Positions 1 through 7,964 of a stretch of 64,000 nt of DNA are shown piece after piece; position 1 is the stretch's first letter; the number at the start of each line of letters is the position of its first letter. Under the pieces are notes generated by a model, which was given only the letters and a program-made list of their open reading frames with translations, had not been told where the DNA came from and did not search any database. Position numbers and translations under genes: made by a program. Source of the stretch: Mesonia ostreae (GTDB lineage: Bacteria; Bacteroidota; Bacteroidia; Flavobacteriales; Flavobacteriaceae); the NCBI RefSeq assembly GCF_031845265.1, contig NZ_JAVRBG010000008.1:124001-188000 (forward strand). Direction: 5' to 3'.

Positions 1-170
1 GTAAGCAAGCTAGCATACCCCTCTGATGTAGTATGCTTTTTTAGTACTGATTCATTTTTTGAGAAAAAGCTTTTCGCAACCACTTTGGCAGTTTCTGAAG
101 GTGACATATTCTTGTTTTCTGAACAAGAAAGGAACAGCAGTACGAGCGAGAAAACGACAATTTTTTTCAT
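1..170 (-). CDS. Partial lipoprotein, 3' end outside window
   Basis: An open frame starts at an ATG (complement of 168-170) and runs off the left edge after 56 codons. The first 16 residues form a bacterial lipoprotein signal: two lysines, a hydrophobic core and the lipobox LFLSC with the acceptor cysteine at residue 16. The mature part starts with polar residues and a short predicted helix (SPSETAKVVAKSFFSK). The start lies only 7 bases downstream of the TraN stop, so it is probably the next gene of the transfer operon. I do not recognise the family; with a signal of this kind it would be a membrane-anchored protein made with the conjugation genes. Confidence 0.6.
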   Translation of the reverse strand, partial: MKKIVVFSLVLLFLSCSENKNMSPSETAKVVAKSFFSKNESVLKKHTTSEGYASLL

Positions 171-177
171 AATATTC

Positions 178-1011
178 TTAATTTGGGTTATTGATATATC
201 TATGTGATATTTTCAGTTCAATGTTTCGTTCGCCATCCTTTTCATTCAATTCTAAAATCGCCCTACGGTCATTAGATAATGAAAATTTGGGCAATACATA
301 AACGAAGCGCACAGTTTCACTTTCTGCAATTTTTGAAGGCAGATTGTGTTTGTACGTTGGTTCTTGATACAGGCGTTGCAACGATTTTCTTTTCCCTTTT
401 TGTCTTGTTTCAATCGAAAGGTTTAAGAAATTCATATCGTAATCCAAAGTAGAATTATTCTCAATCTGGATAACGAAGTAGAGTTCTTCCTTATCAAAAA
501 CAACATTTTCAACAGTCAAGACAATGCCTTGCGTTCGCTTCTTAATCCGACCGATACGCTGGTTTCTGTTAAGAAGATACGAGCAGAATTTTTGATAGTA
601 ATACGTTCTATTATCTACACGTTCTTCAGAAGATTCAGCAAGAATCGAATCGACCTTAATTGGTTTCTCATTTCCGATACTACTTGATAGCGGAATGAAA
701 TAATTGAGCTTAGATAGCTGTTTTTTATATCTTACAATATACGAAAAAATTGAACCATTTCTATTGACTACCAACAGATTACTTTCCTTCCCAGGCTTTG
801 CCTGAAGAAGTCCAAAATACTGTTCTTTTTCACGATTGTAAGTAAATACAAAATTATCTGAACCGGTTATTCCTTGCCGAATAGGTTCAGGGAAGAATAA
901 TGCAACGTTTTTGGTGTCGTTGGCATATATGGTATCGAGAACTGTAGTTGTTTGCGCTTTCGCGAAAGCGGAAATACATATGACTGCTATTATTAAGACT
1001 GAATTTTTCAT
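178..1011 (-). CDS. traN: Conjugative transposon protein TraN (DUF4138-like)
   Basis: A 277-residue protein with a Sec signal peptide (cleavage probably after AFAKA, near residue 19) followed by a beta-rich body. This matches the TraN family of Bacteroidota conjugative transposons, periplasmic/outer-membrane parts of the mating channel equivalent in place to VirB9. The opening of the mature part (TTVLDTIYANDTKNVALFFP) has the character typical of the family, in which a strand with a conserved FP follows the signal peptide. It is the last recognisable tra gene before the left edge, 32 bases downstream of TraM and in the same direction. Length fits the family. Position after TraM supports the name as much as sequence does. 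Confidence 0.82.
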   Translation of the reverse strand: MKNSVLIIAVICISAFAKAQTTTVLDTIYANDTKNVALFFPEPIRQGITGSDNFVFTYNREKEQYFGLLQAKPGKESNLLVVNRNGSIFSYIVRYKKQLSKLNYFIPLSSSIGNEKPIKVDSILAESSEERVDNRTYYYQKFCSYLLNRNQRIGRIKKRTQGIVLTVENVVFDKEELYFVIQIENNSTLDYDMNFLNLSIETRQKGKRKSLQRLYQEPTYKHNLPSKIAESETVRFVYVLPKFSLSNDRRAILELNEKDGERNIELKISHRYINNPN

Positions 1012-1043
1012 AAGAGTGCGTTTTTAAATACCCATTATAGGCC

Positions 1044-1973
1044 TCATAATTTTGGTTTTAAGATTATTTTGTAATTGTTCAATACCGTAACTTTTACGTT
1101 ACGGTTACTACGTCTAAGAACTTTTGTAATGCCACCTACTTGCGGAACGGTAGGTATGTTGATGTCGCCAATAATGTCGTCAAGAACTTCGGTGGTGGCT
1201 TCTGCTCGAAAATTGTTCTGTACGTAAATACCTTCACTACCATCAGATAAATCAAAAGCTTTGAGTTTTGTAGGATGGTGCTTTATGTTTTCGATTTCAA
1301 TAAGTGCACGATTGGGCTGAAAACTTATAAAACCGAAAATAGGGGTGTTCTTAGGCATTTCTTTACCATTGATTGTAGCAGTTTTGGTCAGGCGCATTCG
1401 TAATCTGGTATTAGCTTTTACGACTTGGTCGCCATCTACTACCACGTATATAGTTTCATCTGTATTACCTATGATTGAAACTTCATTGGGTTTTGGCGAA
1501 GCGGCAAAGAACAATTGATGTTCTAAGCCCAATTCTTTGGCTTCAATTTTTTGTTCCCTTTTTACTTCAGCAGAATCGATCTTTGATACTGTTTTGCGAA
1601 CAGTTCTTTTTTGCCCTAAATTCTGGTATCGCTTCTCTGAATACTGAATCTTACCAGCCTCATAGATGCTATCTACAATACGCTCTTTTTCACGTTCAGG
1701 AAGATCTGGGTCGTAAAATCCCAAAGAGTCTATAAGCTTTTCATCATAGATGCTGGGTGCGTTATTTTCACGCACTTCTTTTAAATCATTGATTGCATCC
1801 AATTTAGAATCGTACTCTTTTTGGTCTTCTTCCAAATCAGGAATTAATGTCTGTTGTAGGCTTTCATTTTCGCTATCATCATCGCCCATAACCATTACGG
1901 AATAGGAAATCAAGAATATGAAAATCACGGCTAAAACCGCTACAAATACTATCTTGTTTTTTTCTACTTTCAT
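1044..1973 (-). CDS. traM: Conjugative transposon protein TraM
   Basis: A 309-residue protein with a short cytoplasmic tail, one strong N-terminal transmembrane segment (about residues 8-29), a long charged and probably coiled linker (about 35-150), and a C-terminal globular region containing strands such as ANTRLRMRLTKTA and NTPIFGFISF. That layout is typical of Bacteroidota TraM, the VirB10-like protein that spans the envelope and links the inner-membrane engine to the outer part of the channel. It sits between TraK and TraN, 33 bases from each. A separate TraL gene, found between K and M in CTnDOT-like elements, is absent because the gap is too short. Confidence 0.82.
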   Translation of the reverse strand: MKVEKNKIVFVAVLAVIFIFLISYSVMVMGDDDSENESLQQTLIPDLEEDQKEYDSKLDAINDLKEVRENNAPSIYDEKLIDSLGFYDPDLPEREKERIVDSIYEAGKIQYSEKRYQNLGQKRTVRKTVSKIDSAEVKREQKIEAKELGLEHQLFFAASPKPNEVSIIGNTDETIYVVVDGDQVVKANTRLRMRLTKTATINGKEMPKNTPIFGFISFQPNRALIEIENIKHHPTKLKAFDLSDGSEGIYVQNNFRAEATTEVLDDIIGDINIPTVPQVGGITKVLRRSNRNVKVTVLNNYKIILKPKL

Positions 1974-2006
1974 AAGAGTGAGTTTTTAAGTGCCGATTAT
2001 CGGCTT

Positions 2007-2621
2007 TCAACTTTCATCTGATATTTTCTTTAAGGTGTTTTCGAAGTAACTGGTAATCAATAATCCGTGTGGATTATTTGGAAAATTTCGGTCAACCATA
2101 ATCAAGTTTCCGGTAGAAACCAATTCATAAGTGTCGATGATTGAACCTCTATTGATTTCAAAAATGGTCGTCGTGGTAAAACTGTACGAGCCATTATTTT
2201 CATTTATCCGCGAATCGATGCTTAGTACTTTTTGAACCAAGGAATACTGAAGTAATCTATTGTAAACACCATCGGCCTTTTTCTGGCGATAGAGATTGTC
2301 CACGGAACTGTTACCTAACCAAAGTGCCTTTTCCAAGTTACGTTCATAATTACTGGCATCGATGTTATAGAAGTAATTATGGAACAGATCCAAATGTGCT
2401 AATGCTTCGACCCTAAAGTTTTCTTTTTGGGTCACGAGCTTCAGGGGAATTATACTGCCATCTGTATTGATGGCAAAAGCACTATTGAGCGCTTTTTGAT
2501 TTGTATTGAATACCATCCAAACTGAAAAGGTACTGGACAGTAAGGCACAAACAACAACTGCCAAAACGATAAACCGATTCAATTTTAGGACGTTATAAAT
2601 ATTCTTGTATGGTGTTTTCAT
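2007..2621 (-). CDS. traK: Conjugative transposon protein TraK
   Basis: A 204-residue protein starting at the ATG complementary to 2619-2621. The frame is open further upstream, but that extension runs through the end of TraJ and is cysteine-rich nonsense, so the inner ATG is preferred. The start MKTPYKNIYNVLKLNR is typical of TraK, followed by one transmembrane helix (about residues 17-37) and a periplasmic domain. TraK is the VirB8-like assembly factor of Bacteroidota conjugation systems. It lies 20 bases downstream of TraJ and 33 bases upstream of TraM in the same operon. Confidence 0.83.
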   Translation of the reverse strand: MKTPYKNIYNVLKLNRFIVLAVVVCALLSSTFSVWMVFNTNQKALNSAFAINTDGSIIPLKLVTQKENFRVEALAHLDLFHNYFYNIDASNYERNLEKALWLGNSSVDNLYRQKKADGVYNRLLQYSLVQKVLSIDSRINENNGSYSFTTTTIFEINRGSIIDTYELVSTGNLIMVDRNFPNNPHGLLITSYFENTLKKISDES

Positions 2622-2641
2622 ATTCTTATTTTTAATCTGCC

Positions 2642-3484
2642 TTAGGCAGTAAACAATCTGAGCGTAAAGGACGTTGCTCGTTTGTATAATTTGAATTTCA
2701 GGAAAACAATAAATGCAACAGAACCTAATTGAACAACAGGCGCAAAAAAGCCTTGACCTGTATCGGTACCAAATAAGTTGACCCAAAAATTGGTGTTGAT
2801 TTCCGTATAAATAGCGTTAACAAATACATTGACTAAAAAGAATGCCGGCACTAACATATATACAGCAGCATACAACTTGAAGAATGTATAAGCAAGTGAA
2901 CGGAATTTTTCAAATACTGCAAGGCTAATGACCAAAGGGAAGAACGCTTGCATTATCCCCAAAAGGAAAAAACGCTCTGCCAAAAACAACGGATAAATGA
3001 ATAGGTCAAGAATCCAAAGTATAGTGCTTAGAATAAATGCCAATATCTTAAACCCATACAATGGTGTTACTAAAGCTTCGTATAAAAGGGTCATTGCTGA
3101 GCTTGCAGCATCAAAAAGACTTACGTCTTCCTCTAAAGGAATGTCCTGCATTTGTAATGGTAATAACGCAGGTGCTGTGCCCCTATACTGCCCCTCGATG
3201 GCTACCAATATCCCATCAAAGAACCCTAACACCTGCGTTGAAAAAATTACTAATATGACAATGGCAAAATTCTTCATCAAGTCCCCTGGACTCAATCCCC
3301 AAGTATAACCGTCTTTATCCGCAACACCTTCATTGTACTTTTTCAGGATGTTAACCAGAAAAAACAGGACAGCAAGCGTTTTCATTCCGGCAATAGTATA
3401 TTGCGAGAAGCTGCTGTTCTGTATGGTCTGAAATACCGTATCGATGTATTCCAATCCAATCCCTAAAAGTATGGTTGCGGTCAT
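2642..3484 (-). CDS. traJ: Conjugative transposon membrane protein TraJ
   Basis: A 280-residue polytopic protein with about five or six hydrophobic segments: near residue 30, around 75-90, a block at about 135-195, and one near the C terminus. TraJ of Bacteroidota conjugative transposons is the VirB6/TrbL-like inner-membrane channel component, and the length and gene position fit. The start ATG is 2 bases from the stop of the upstream TrbJ-like gene, which suggests translational coupling. A C-terminal motif FLKFKLYKRATSF precedes the stop. No frameshift was seen. Confidence 0.78.
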   Translation of the reverse strand: MTATILLGIGLEYIDTVFQTIQNSSFSQYTIAGMKTLAVLFFLVNILKKYNEGVADKDGYTWGLSPGDLMKNFAIVILVIFSTQVLGFFDGILVAIEGQYRGTAPALLPLQMQDIPLEEDVSLFDAASSAMTLLYEALVTPLYGFKILAFILSTILWILDLFIYPLFLAERFFLLGIMQAFFPLVISLAVFEKFRSLAYTFFKLYAAVYMLVPAFFLVNVFVNAIYTEINTNFWVNLFGTDTGQGFFAPVVQLGSVAFIVFLKFKLYKRATSFTLRLFTA

Positions 3485-3486
3485 TT

Positions 3487-4068
3487 TTAATATCCTGTTT
3501 CGCGGTTATTTACCTTATCCTGCATTTTTCTGAATGAAATGATATCACGATAGCGTTTTGTTTTTGTCGTGATGGTAGAAACCATTTGCTTTGATTCCAG
3601 TTCTTTTTCTTTCAAAATTGCGGCACGCTCTGCATCACTCATTTTTAGGTAATCGCTGGATAAAACTTCATCAATAAAATCTACCGTTTCTAATGAATTT
3701 TGGACTATTGCATCGAATGATTCCATAACTCTTGAAACTTCATTGGGTTTGATGTAGGGCGAGTTTAAAATGTCCTGTAAATCATTTTGCATTACATTGA
3801 TAAGGCGCTGATTATTGTCTGCAATTTCTTGGACAGCGTTGAGTTGTTGAACTACGCTTGATACTTGCTCGATGGCTTCTTTAGCATCCTTTAGGAATTT
3901 TACAGACTTAATCATTTGAGCGGTCTGTTTACCTGATTCCAATAGTTGTTTTACCAAACTGATAAAATTGGTATTGTCATAAGTGGGCATTCCTTGTGCG
4001 GTAGCATTTCCCGACATAAATAAGGTCAAGGCTACTGTCATTACTAAAATTTTGATTTTTGTCTTCAT
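3487..4068 (-). CDS. TraI/TrbJ-like exported transfer protein
   Basis: A 193-residue protein with a clear signal peptide (cleavage likely after NATAQ, near residue 25) and an almost entirely helical, glutamine- and lysine-rich body. Stretches such as KSVKFLKDAKEAIEQVSSVV would form coiled coils. This is the architecture of TrbJ/VirB5-type proteins and of the protein named TraI in CTnDOT-like elements, between the TraG ATPase and TraJ. It starts 4 bases after the TraG stop and ends 2 bases before TraJ, so the three are probably co-translated. The exact name is uncertain; an exported pilus-associated or assembly role is inferred from layout and neighbours. Confidence 0.65.
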   Translation of the reverse strand: MKTKIKILVMTVALTLFMSGNATAQGMPTYDNTNFISLVKQLLESGKQTAQMIKSVKFLKDAKEAIEQVSSVVQQLNAVQEIADNNQRLINVMQNDLQDILNSPYIKPNEVSRVMESFDAIVQNSLETVDFIDEVLSSDYLKMSDAERAAILKEKELESKQMVSTITTKTKRYRDIISFRKMQDKVNNRETGY

Positions 4069-4072
4069 AATA

Positions 4073-6475
4073 TTATGTTTTAGATGTGAATTGAATTATT
4101 GCTTTTTCCATATCGTTATGCTCGTTGTAGAGCTTCATTATTTCTTCGTTTTCCTGTCCATCGGTCAGGTAAGCTGCATATACTTCCTTCGGAACTTCAA
4201 GACGGAATATGTTACTTTCCCTACCGATTTTAATAAACATTTCGGTGTACTTCCGTGGTCCGGAAAGGTTGTTTTTGATGGACTTTAATTGGTTTAAATC
4301 GTGGCTTGAAAGGTTGAGTCTTTTAACCAGTTCGTCATAACCTTTTTCATTGTTAAGGCTGTAAATAACCTGCGTATTTTCCAATATGCTGGCTGAAGTT
4401 GAATTGTTAGGCAATTGATTAATGGATTGTAGAATAATCCCAATCGCACCGTTTTGTTTACGTATGGCTTGATAGTAAAATTCTACGCTTTCCAGAACAT
4501 TTTCAAACTTCAGTTGCTTGGCAAACTCGTCGAAAAGGATGATACCTTTTTCAGCCCTATTTTTCCAAATGGTTCTTTGGATAGCCGACTTAATCAGCTT
4601 CAGCATCACGGACAAGATTTCCTTATTGTCCTTTACTTCATCCAGTTCAAAGACAATCAATCGTTTGTCCTCGATTTTATAGGTCTGATCTTCGCTTACT
4701 TCAAAAAGAAAACTATATAGACCATCGCCGACATATTCGGACATTACGTGCAAGAAGCTCGTGATATTGAAATAGTCGGGATGGATTTTTAATGTGTCCA
4801 GAAGATCTTCCTGACTCCTTTCTATAAAGCTGTAAAAACCATCTAAAGAGTGATTTTCTGAAATGCTATCATAATAATGGCGAAGTATCTTTTTAACCGA
4901 AACCGATTGTGCTTTTGTAACCTTTAAGTCTGATGCAAACAGTTCAAACAGGAAAACAGACAAGTCTTCCAAACGTTCTGGTGTCAGGTCATTTGTATCA
5001 CTGATGTAAAATGGATTGATACCAAGGTTCTTTCCACTTTCATAGCGAAGCACCGTATATTGTTCAGGATAGAGCTTTGCGAATTTGGTGTATGAACCAC
5101 CTAAGTCTATAATGACCAAGCGAACGCCACTTTCAAAATACTGACGCAGAATGTTATTGGCCAAAAAGGATTTTCCTTCGCCTGTTGGTGCAAAAATGGC
5201 AAAGTTTCGTGCCTTGATGCGTTTCTTCTTTTCGTCCCAAACATCCTTTAGAACTGGAATGTTATGCTCTCTATCATTAAAGATGATTCCGGTTTTATCA
5301 CTTTTGTAATTGGTATTATTAATGAACAGACAAAGCGCGTGTTTTAAATCGGTAACATATAAATCGTTGTTTGAAAAGTTGGATGAAAAGCAGCAGTAAC
5401 TATTAAGGATGTAATTCTTACGTTCTTCGCCTCTTGGATAATACGGGATGATATCCAGTTCCTTAAATTCAGTCTTTATTTTTGAAGTTATTTTGTCGAG
5501 CTCTTTAGCTTCCTTTGCCCAATAGACAATGTTCAAATGACCACGGATTATTCGTGCATTATCATCGGCATTGATTTGGTCAAGAATGTGCTGTATTTTG
5601 CCAAGCACCACTTTATTTTGTGAACCGAAGTTGGAACTTTTGTTGAGTTCCTCAATCTTCTTATCGAGCAGCTTGCGCCACTTCTGTTTGTCATCCAAAT
5701 AAATAATCTGATTAACAATATGGTTCTCGTTAAGCGTAAGCCCTAAGCCATCAACAAACCCTTGATGAAACACAAAATCGTCAGAAGTGAATTTCTCATT
5801 GGTTTTGCTGCTCTGTACACTTTCGCCAAAGCACAGTTCGCTGTTGATGGCCAGGGCATCAAAATGATTTTCGCCAATATTGACGCTTTTTTTGTCCAGT
5901 AAAATATCGGTATCATAGCCTTCGTTGAAGCCATTGAAGTAGGCATTAGTTAATTGTTGTATGTCGCCCGCTTTAAGCGAAACAAAATCCATCTTTCGGC
6001 TATTGTTGATGAAAGAAACTGAATCACTTACCGAGTTGGCGAAACTCTTTATGTTGTCATCCAGTTCTTGTACGATTCCCTTTGAGACTTTTCTGAAGGG
6101 ATTCACATACTTAGGATTATTGAGTGTCTTATTTTTGGTCAAGATGAAGAATAAATAACAGCTGTGCTCAATATGTCCGCGACCTTTAAAATGCTCGTGT
6201 GTAGCTTTTTCCAAAAAAGTGGTGTTCGGTAGTTCTTCGGAAGAATATGATTTCTTCAAGTAGATATCCTGTTTGTGAACCACAGTCCCAACTGGCAGCG
6301 ATTTTAACGCTTGAAACCAAGCACCGTGCATATCCTCAAAATCCTTTTCGGACAAGGAATAGATTTCTGGCAGATTGCCTTCATAACACAATACTACATT
6401 GCCATTATTAGCAAAAATGATATTGTCTTGAATATCTGCGATAGGCTGATATGCCGAAAGGTTAATCTTGTTCAT
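4073..6475 (-). CDS. traG: Conjugation ATPase TraG (VirB4 family)
   Basis: An 800-residue cytoplasmic ATPase that powers the type IV secretion channel. The N-terminal half (about 1-400) is the VirB4/TraG N domain. The Walker A loop APTGEGKSF lies near residues 430-437 and a Walker B strand ending in a carboxylate (GIILFDEF) near residue 648, followed by the helical region and an arginine-containing segment expected of VirB4 enzymes. The length is standard for TraG in Bacteroidota. Its start overlaps the end of TraF by 14 bases and its end is 4 bases from the TrbJ-like gene, so it is the core of a tightly packed operon. No damage to the catalytic motifs was seen. Confidence 0.93.
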   Translation of the reverse strand: MNKINLSAYQPIADIQDNIIFANNGNVVLCYEGNLPEIYSLSEKDFEDMHGAWFQALKSLPVGTVVHKQDIYLKKSYSSEELPNTTFLEKATHEHFKGRGHIEHSCYLFFILTKNKTLNNPKYVNPFRKVSKGIVQELDDNIKSFANSVSDSVSFINNSRKMDFVSLKAGDIQQLTNAYFNGFNEGYDTDILLDKKSVNIGENHFDALAINSELCFGESVQSSKTNEKFTSDDFVFHQGFVDGLGLTLNENHIVNQIIYLDDKQKWRKLLDKKIEELNKSSNFGSQNKVVLGKIQHILDQINADDNARIIRGHLNIVYWAKEAKELDKITSKIKTEFKELDIIPYYPRGEERKNYILNSYCCFSSNFSNNDLYVTDLKHALCLFINNTNYKSDKTGIIFNDREHNIPVLKDVWDEKKKRIKARNFAIFAPTGEGKSFLANNILRQYFESGVRLVIIDLGGSYTKFAKLYPEQYTVLRYESGKNLGINPFYISDTNDLTPERLEDLSVFLFELFASDLKVTKAQSVSVKKILRHYYDSISENHSLDGFYSFIERSQEDLLDTLKIHPDYFNITSFLHVMSEYVGDGLYSFLFEVSEDQTYKIEDKRLIVFELDEVKDNKEILSVMLKLIKSAIQRTIWKNRAEKGIILFDEFAKQLKFENVLESVEFYYQAIRKQNGAIGIILQSINQLPNNSTSASILENTQVIYSLNNEKGYDELVKRLNLSSHDLNQLKSIKNNLSGPRKYTEMFIKIGRESNIFRLEVPKEVYAAYLTDGQENEEIMKLYNEHNDMEKAIIQFTSKT

Positions 6476-6746
6476 AATTGAGACCTGTGTTTTGTTTGTT
6501 ACTTATAATTCTTGGAAATGTTTTTGCTATTTGGAAAATCTGCGGATTGTGTGTTATTCTTGTCAAGGCTATATATAAGGCAGCATTAAAAACCAGTATA
6601 GTTATAATCATTCCGAAGCTGAAAGAGAAGATAACGATCAATAGTGATGCAAGAACGGACACCATCATTAAAGCAAAAAGGGAAATGGGCAGTCCAAAAA
6701 TGACTGCCTTTTTCCTGATATTTTTATAGACTTCAAACTTTTTCAT
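6462..6746 (-). CDS. traF: TraF-like membrane protein (DUF4133 type)
   Basis: A 94-residue protein with a basic start (MKKFEVYKNIRKKAVIFGLP) and two adjacent transmembrane helices (about residues 20-40 and 43-65). This is the pattern of TraF in Bacteroidota conjugative transposons, the VirB3-like partner of the TraG ATPase at the inner membrane. It overlaps the TraG start by 14 bases, as expected for two proteins that act together. Identification rests on size, topology and position between TraE and TraG. Confidence 0.78.
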   Translation of the reverse strand: MKKFEVYKNIRKKAVIFGLPISLFALMMVSVLASLLIVIFSFSFGMIITILVFNAALYIALTRITHNPQIFQIAKTFPRIISNKQNTGLNYEQD

Positions 6747-6784
6747 AGGTATTCTTGCTAAATTTTAAAACGCTTCATAGAGAT

Positions 6785-7072
6785 TTAGACTACGATTCCA
6801 ATTAGGTAAGTGAAGATGCCAACGACTGCACCGGCAATCAAAACAAAGACGAGTACACGAGTAATTCCTTTTTTTAAATCTGCGTTCTCTCCAAAGAAGT
6901 GTCCCGCATTAAATAGGAAGCCAATAAGGAAAATAATACCTAGAATAATTGGGAAGATGCTCCGAATGGTATCAGAAACATCATCAACGGAATCTTCAAT
7001 GCCACCAATTTGAGCAAAAAGTGATGTTGAGATCAACGATAAAAAAGTTGCTATGTAGATTGATTTTTTCAT
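6785..7072 (-). CDS. traE: TraE-like pilin-type membrane protein (DUF4134 type)
   Basis: A 95-residue protein with a signal peptide ending near LFAQ (about residue 20), a short polar stretch (GGIEDSVDDVSDTI) and two hydrophobic helices (about 38-58 and 70-95). This is the VirB2-like pattern of TraE in Bacteroidota elements. It is the first gene of the leftward tra operon in this window. The 190 bases between it and the divergent amidase must hold the operon promoter, but no convincing core promoter was found for this direction. Confidence 0.8.
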   Translation of the reverse strand: MKKSIYIATFLSLISTSLFAQIGGIEDSVDDVSDTIRSIFPIILGIIFLIGFLFNAGHFFGENADLKKGITRVLVFVLIAGAVVGIFTYLIGIVV

Positions 7073-7261
7073 AATAAAAAAGTTTAGAATTTTTATTCAT
7101 TTTATCCTTCTTAAATTTACATATATTTGCTTATAAATAACTGATAATCAAATATTTGTGAATAAAATATTATTTGGTTTCATTTGAATTCCGTTGTTAT
7201 TATTTGGTATCAAATACTATGAATTTTTGAAAGCAAGTTGTTGATAACCTGAAAGTTGAAA

Positions 7262-7897
7262 ATGAAAAAATTGCTCAAAAACGTCAGTTTTGTGTTTTTG
7301 CTCTTCAAAATGTGTATCAGTTTTGGACAGGAAACAGCAACCCAAAAACGAATAATTATAGACGTTGGACACGGTGGAAAAGATGCTGGTACAATAGGTG
7401 TAAAAGTCATCCAAGAAAAAGATGTGGTATTGGATATTGCGAATGCTATTTTGAAGCTGAATAATGAACTGGAAAAGCCTTTAGATATTTATTTGACTCG
7501 TTATAGTGATACACTTATTTCGTTATCGGATAGAACGAAGCTGGCTAAAGCTCTAAAAGCTGATTTGTTTGTTTCTTTGCATTGCAATCATTCGGATAAT
7601 CCGAATGCGAGAGGGATTGAGGTTTATTCCTCAAGAGCGCAAGGGATATATTCTGAAGAATCTGTTTGGCTAGCCTTTCAGCTTCAAGACGAACTTAATA
7701 GAAAATTAGGTTTTGAAAGCAGAGGTGTGAAGTTTGCTAATTTTAAGCTGTTGCGGGAAACCGTTGATGATTGTGTATCTGTACTTTTGGAATTGGGGTT
7801 TTTATCATCAAAGGATGAAGCGAAGTATTTAGCTAAGAAAGAAAAACAGAATGGTATTGCGATTGCGCTACTGGAATCAATTATTAAAAATGCATAG
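7262..7897 (+). CDS. N-acetylmuramoyl-L-alanine amidase (Amidase_3)
   Basis: An exported zinc amidase that would cut the peptide stem from peptidoglycan. The ATG at 7262 is chosen over an in-frame TTG six bases upstream. A signal peptide covers about the first 22 residues (ending SFGQ). The Amidase_3 zinc and catalytic residues are visible in order: histidine in DVGHGGKDAG (about residue 36), glutamate in QEKDVVLDI, histidine in FVSLHCNHSD, and the catalytic glutamate in LLELGFLSS near the C terminus. It has no binding or SPOR domain and is close to the minimal catalytic length. It points away from the tra operon, suggesting a role in opening the wall for the mating channel. A 22-codon frame follows at 7900-7968 with no further support. 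Confidence 0.9.
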   Translation: MKKLLKNVSFVFLLFKMCISFGQETATQKRIIIDVGHGGKDAGTIGVKVIQEKDVVLDIANAILKLNNELEKPLDIYLTRYSDTLISLSDRTKLAKALKADLFVSLHCNHSDNPNARGIEVYSSRAQGIYSEESVWLAFQLQDELNRKLGFESRGVKFANFKLLRETVDDCVSVLLELGFLSSKDEAKYLAKKEKQNGIAIALLESIIKNA

Positions 7898-7964
7898 TTA
7901 TGGGAGATTTATATTTAGAGGTTGTTAGGTGTTTGAGGAATTTGATTGAGATATTTTTTAGGAG

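Noticed and set aside
2622..2786. N-terminal extension of TraK into TraJ
   Set aside because: The extension is a cysteine-rich read-through of another gene's coding sequence; the inner ATG gives a normal TraK start.
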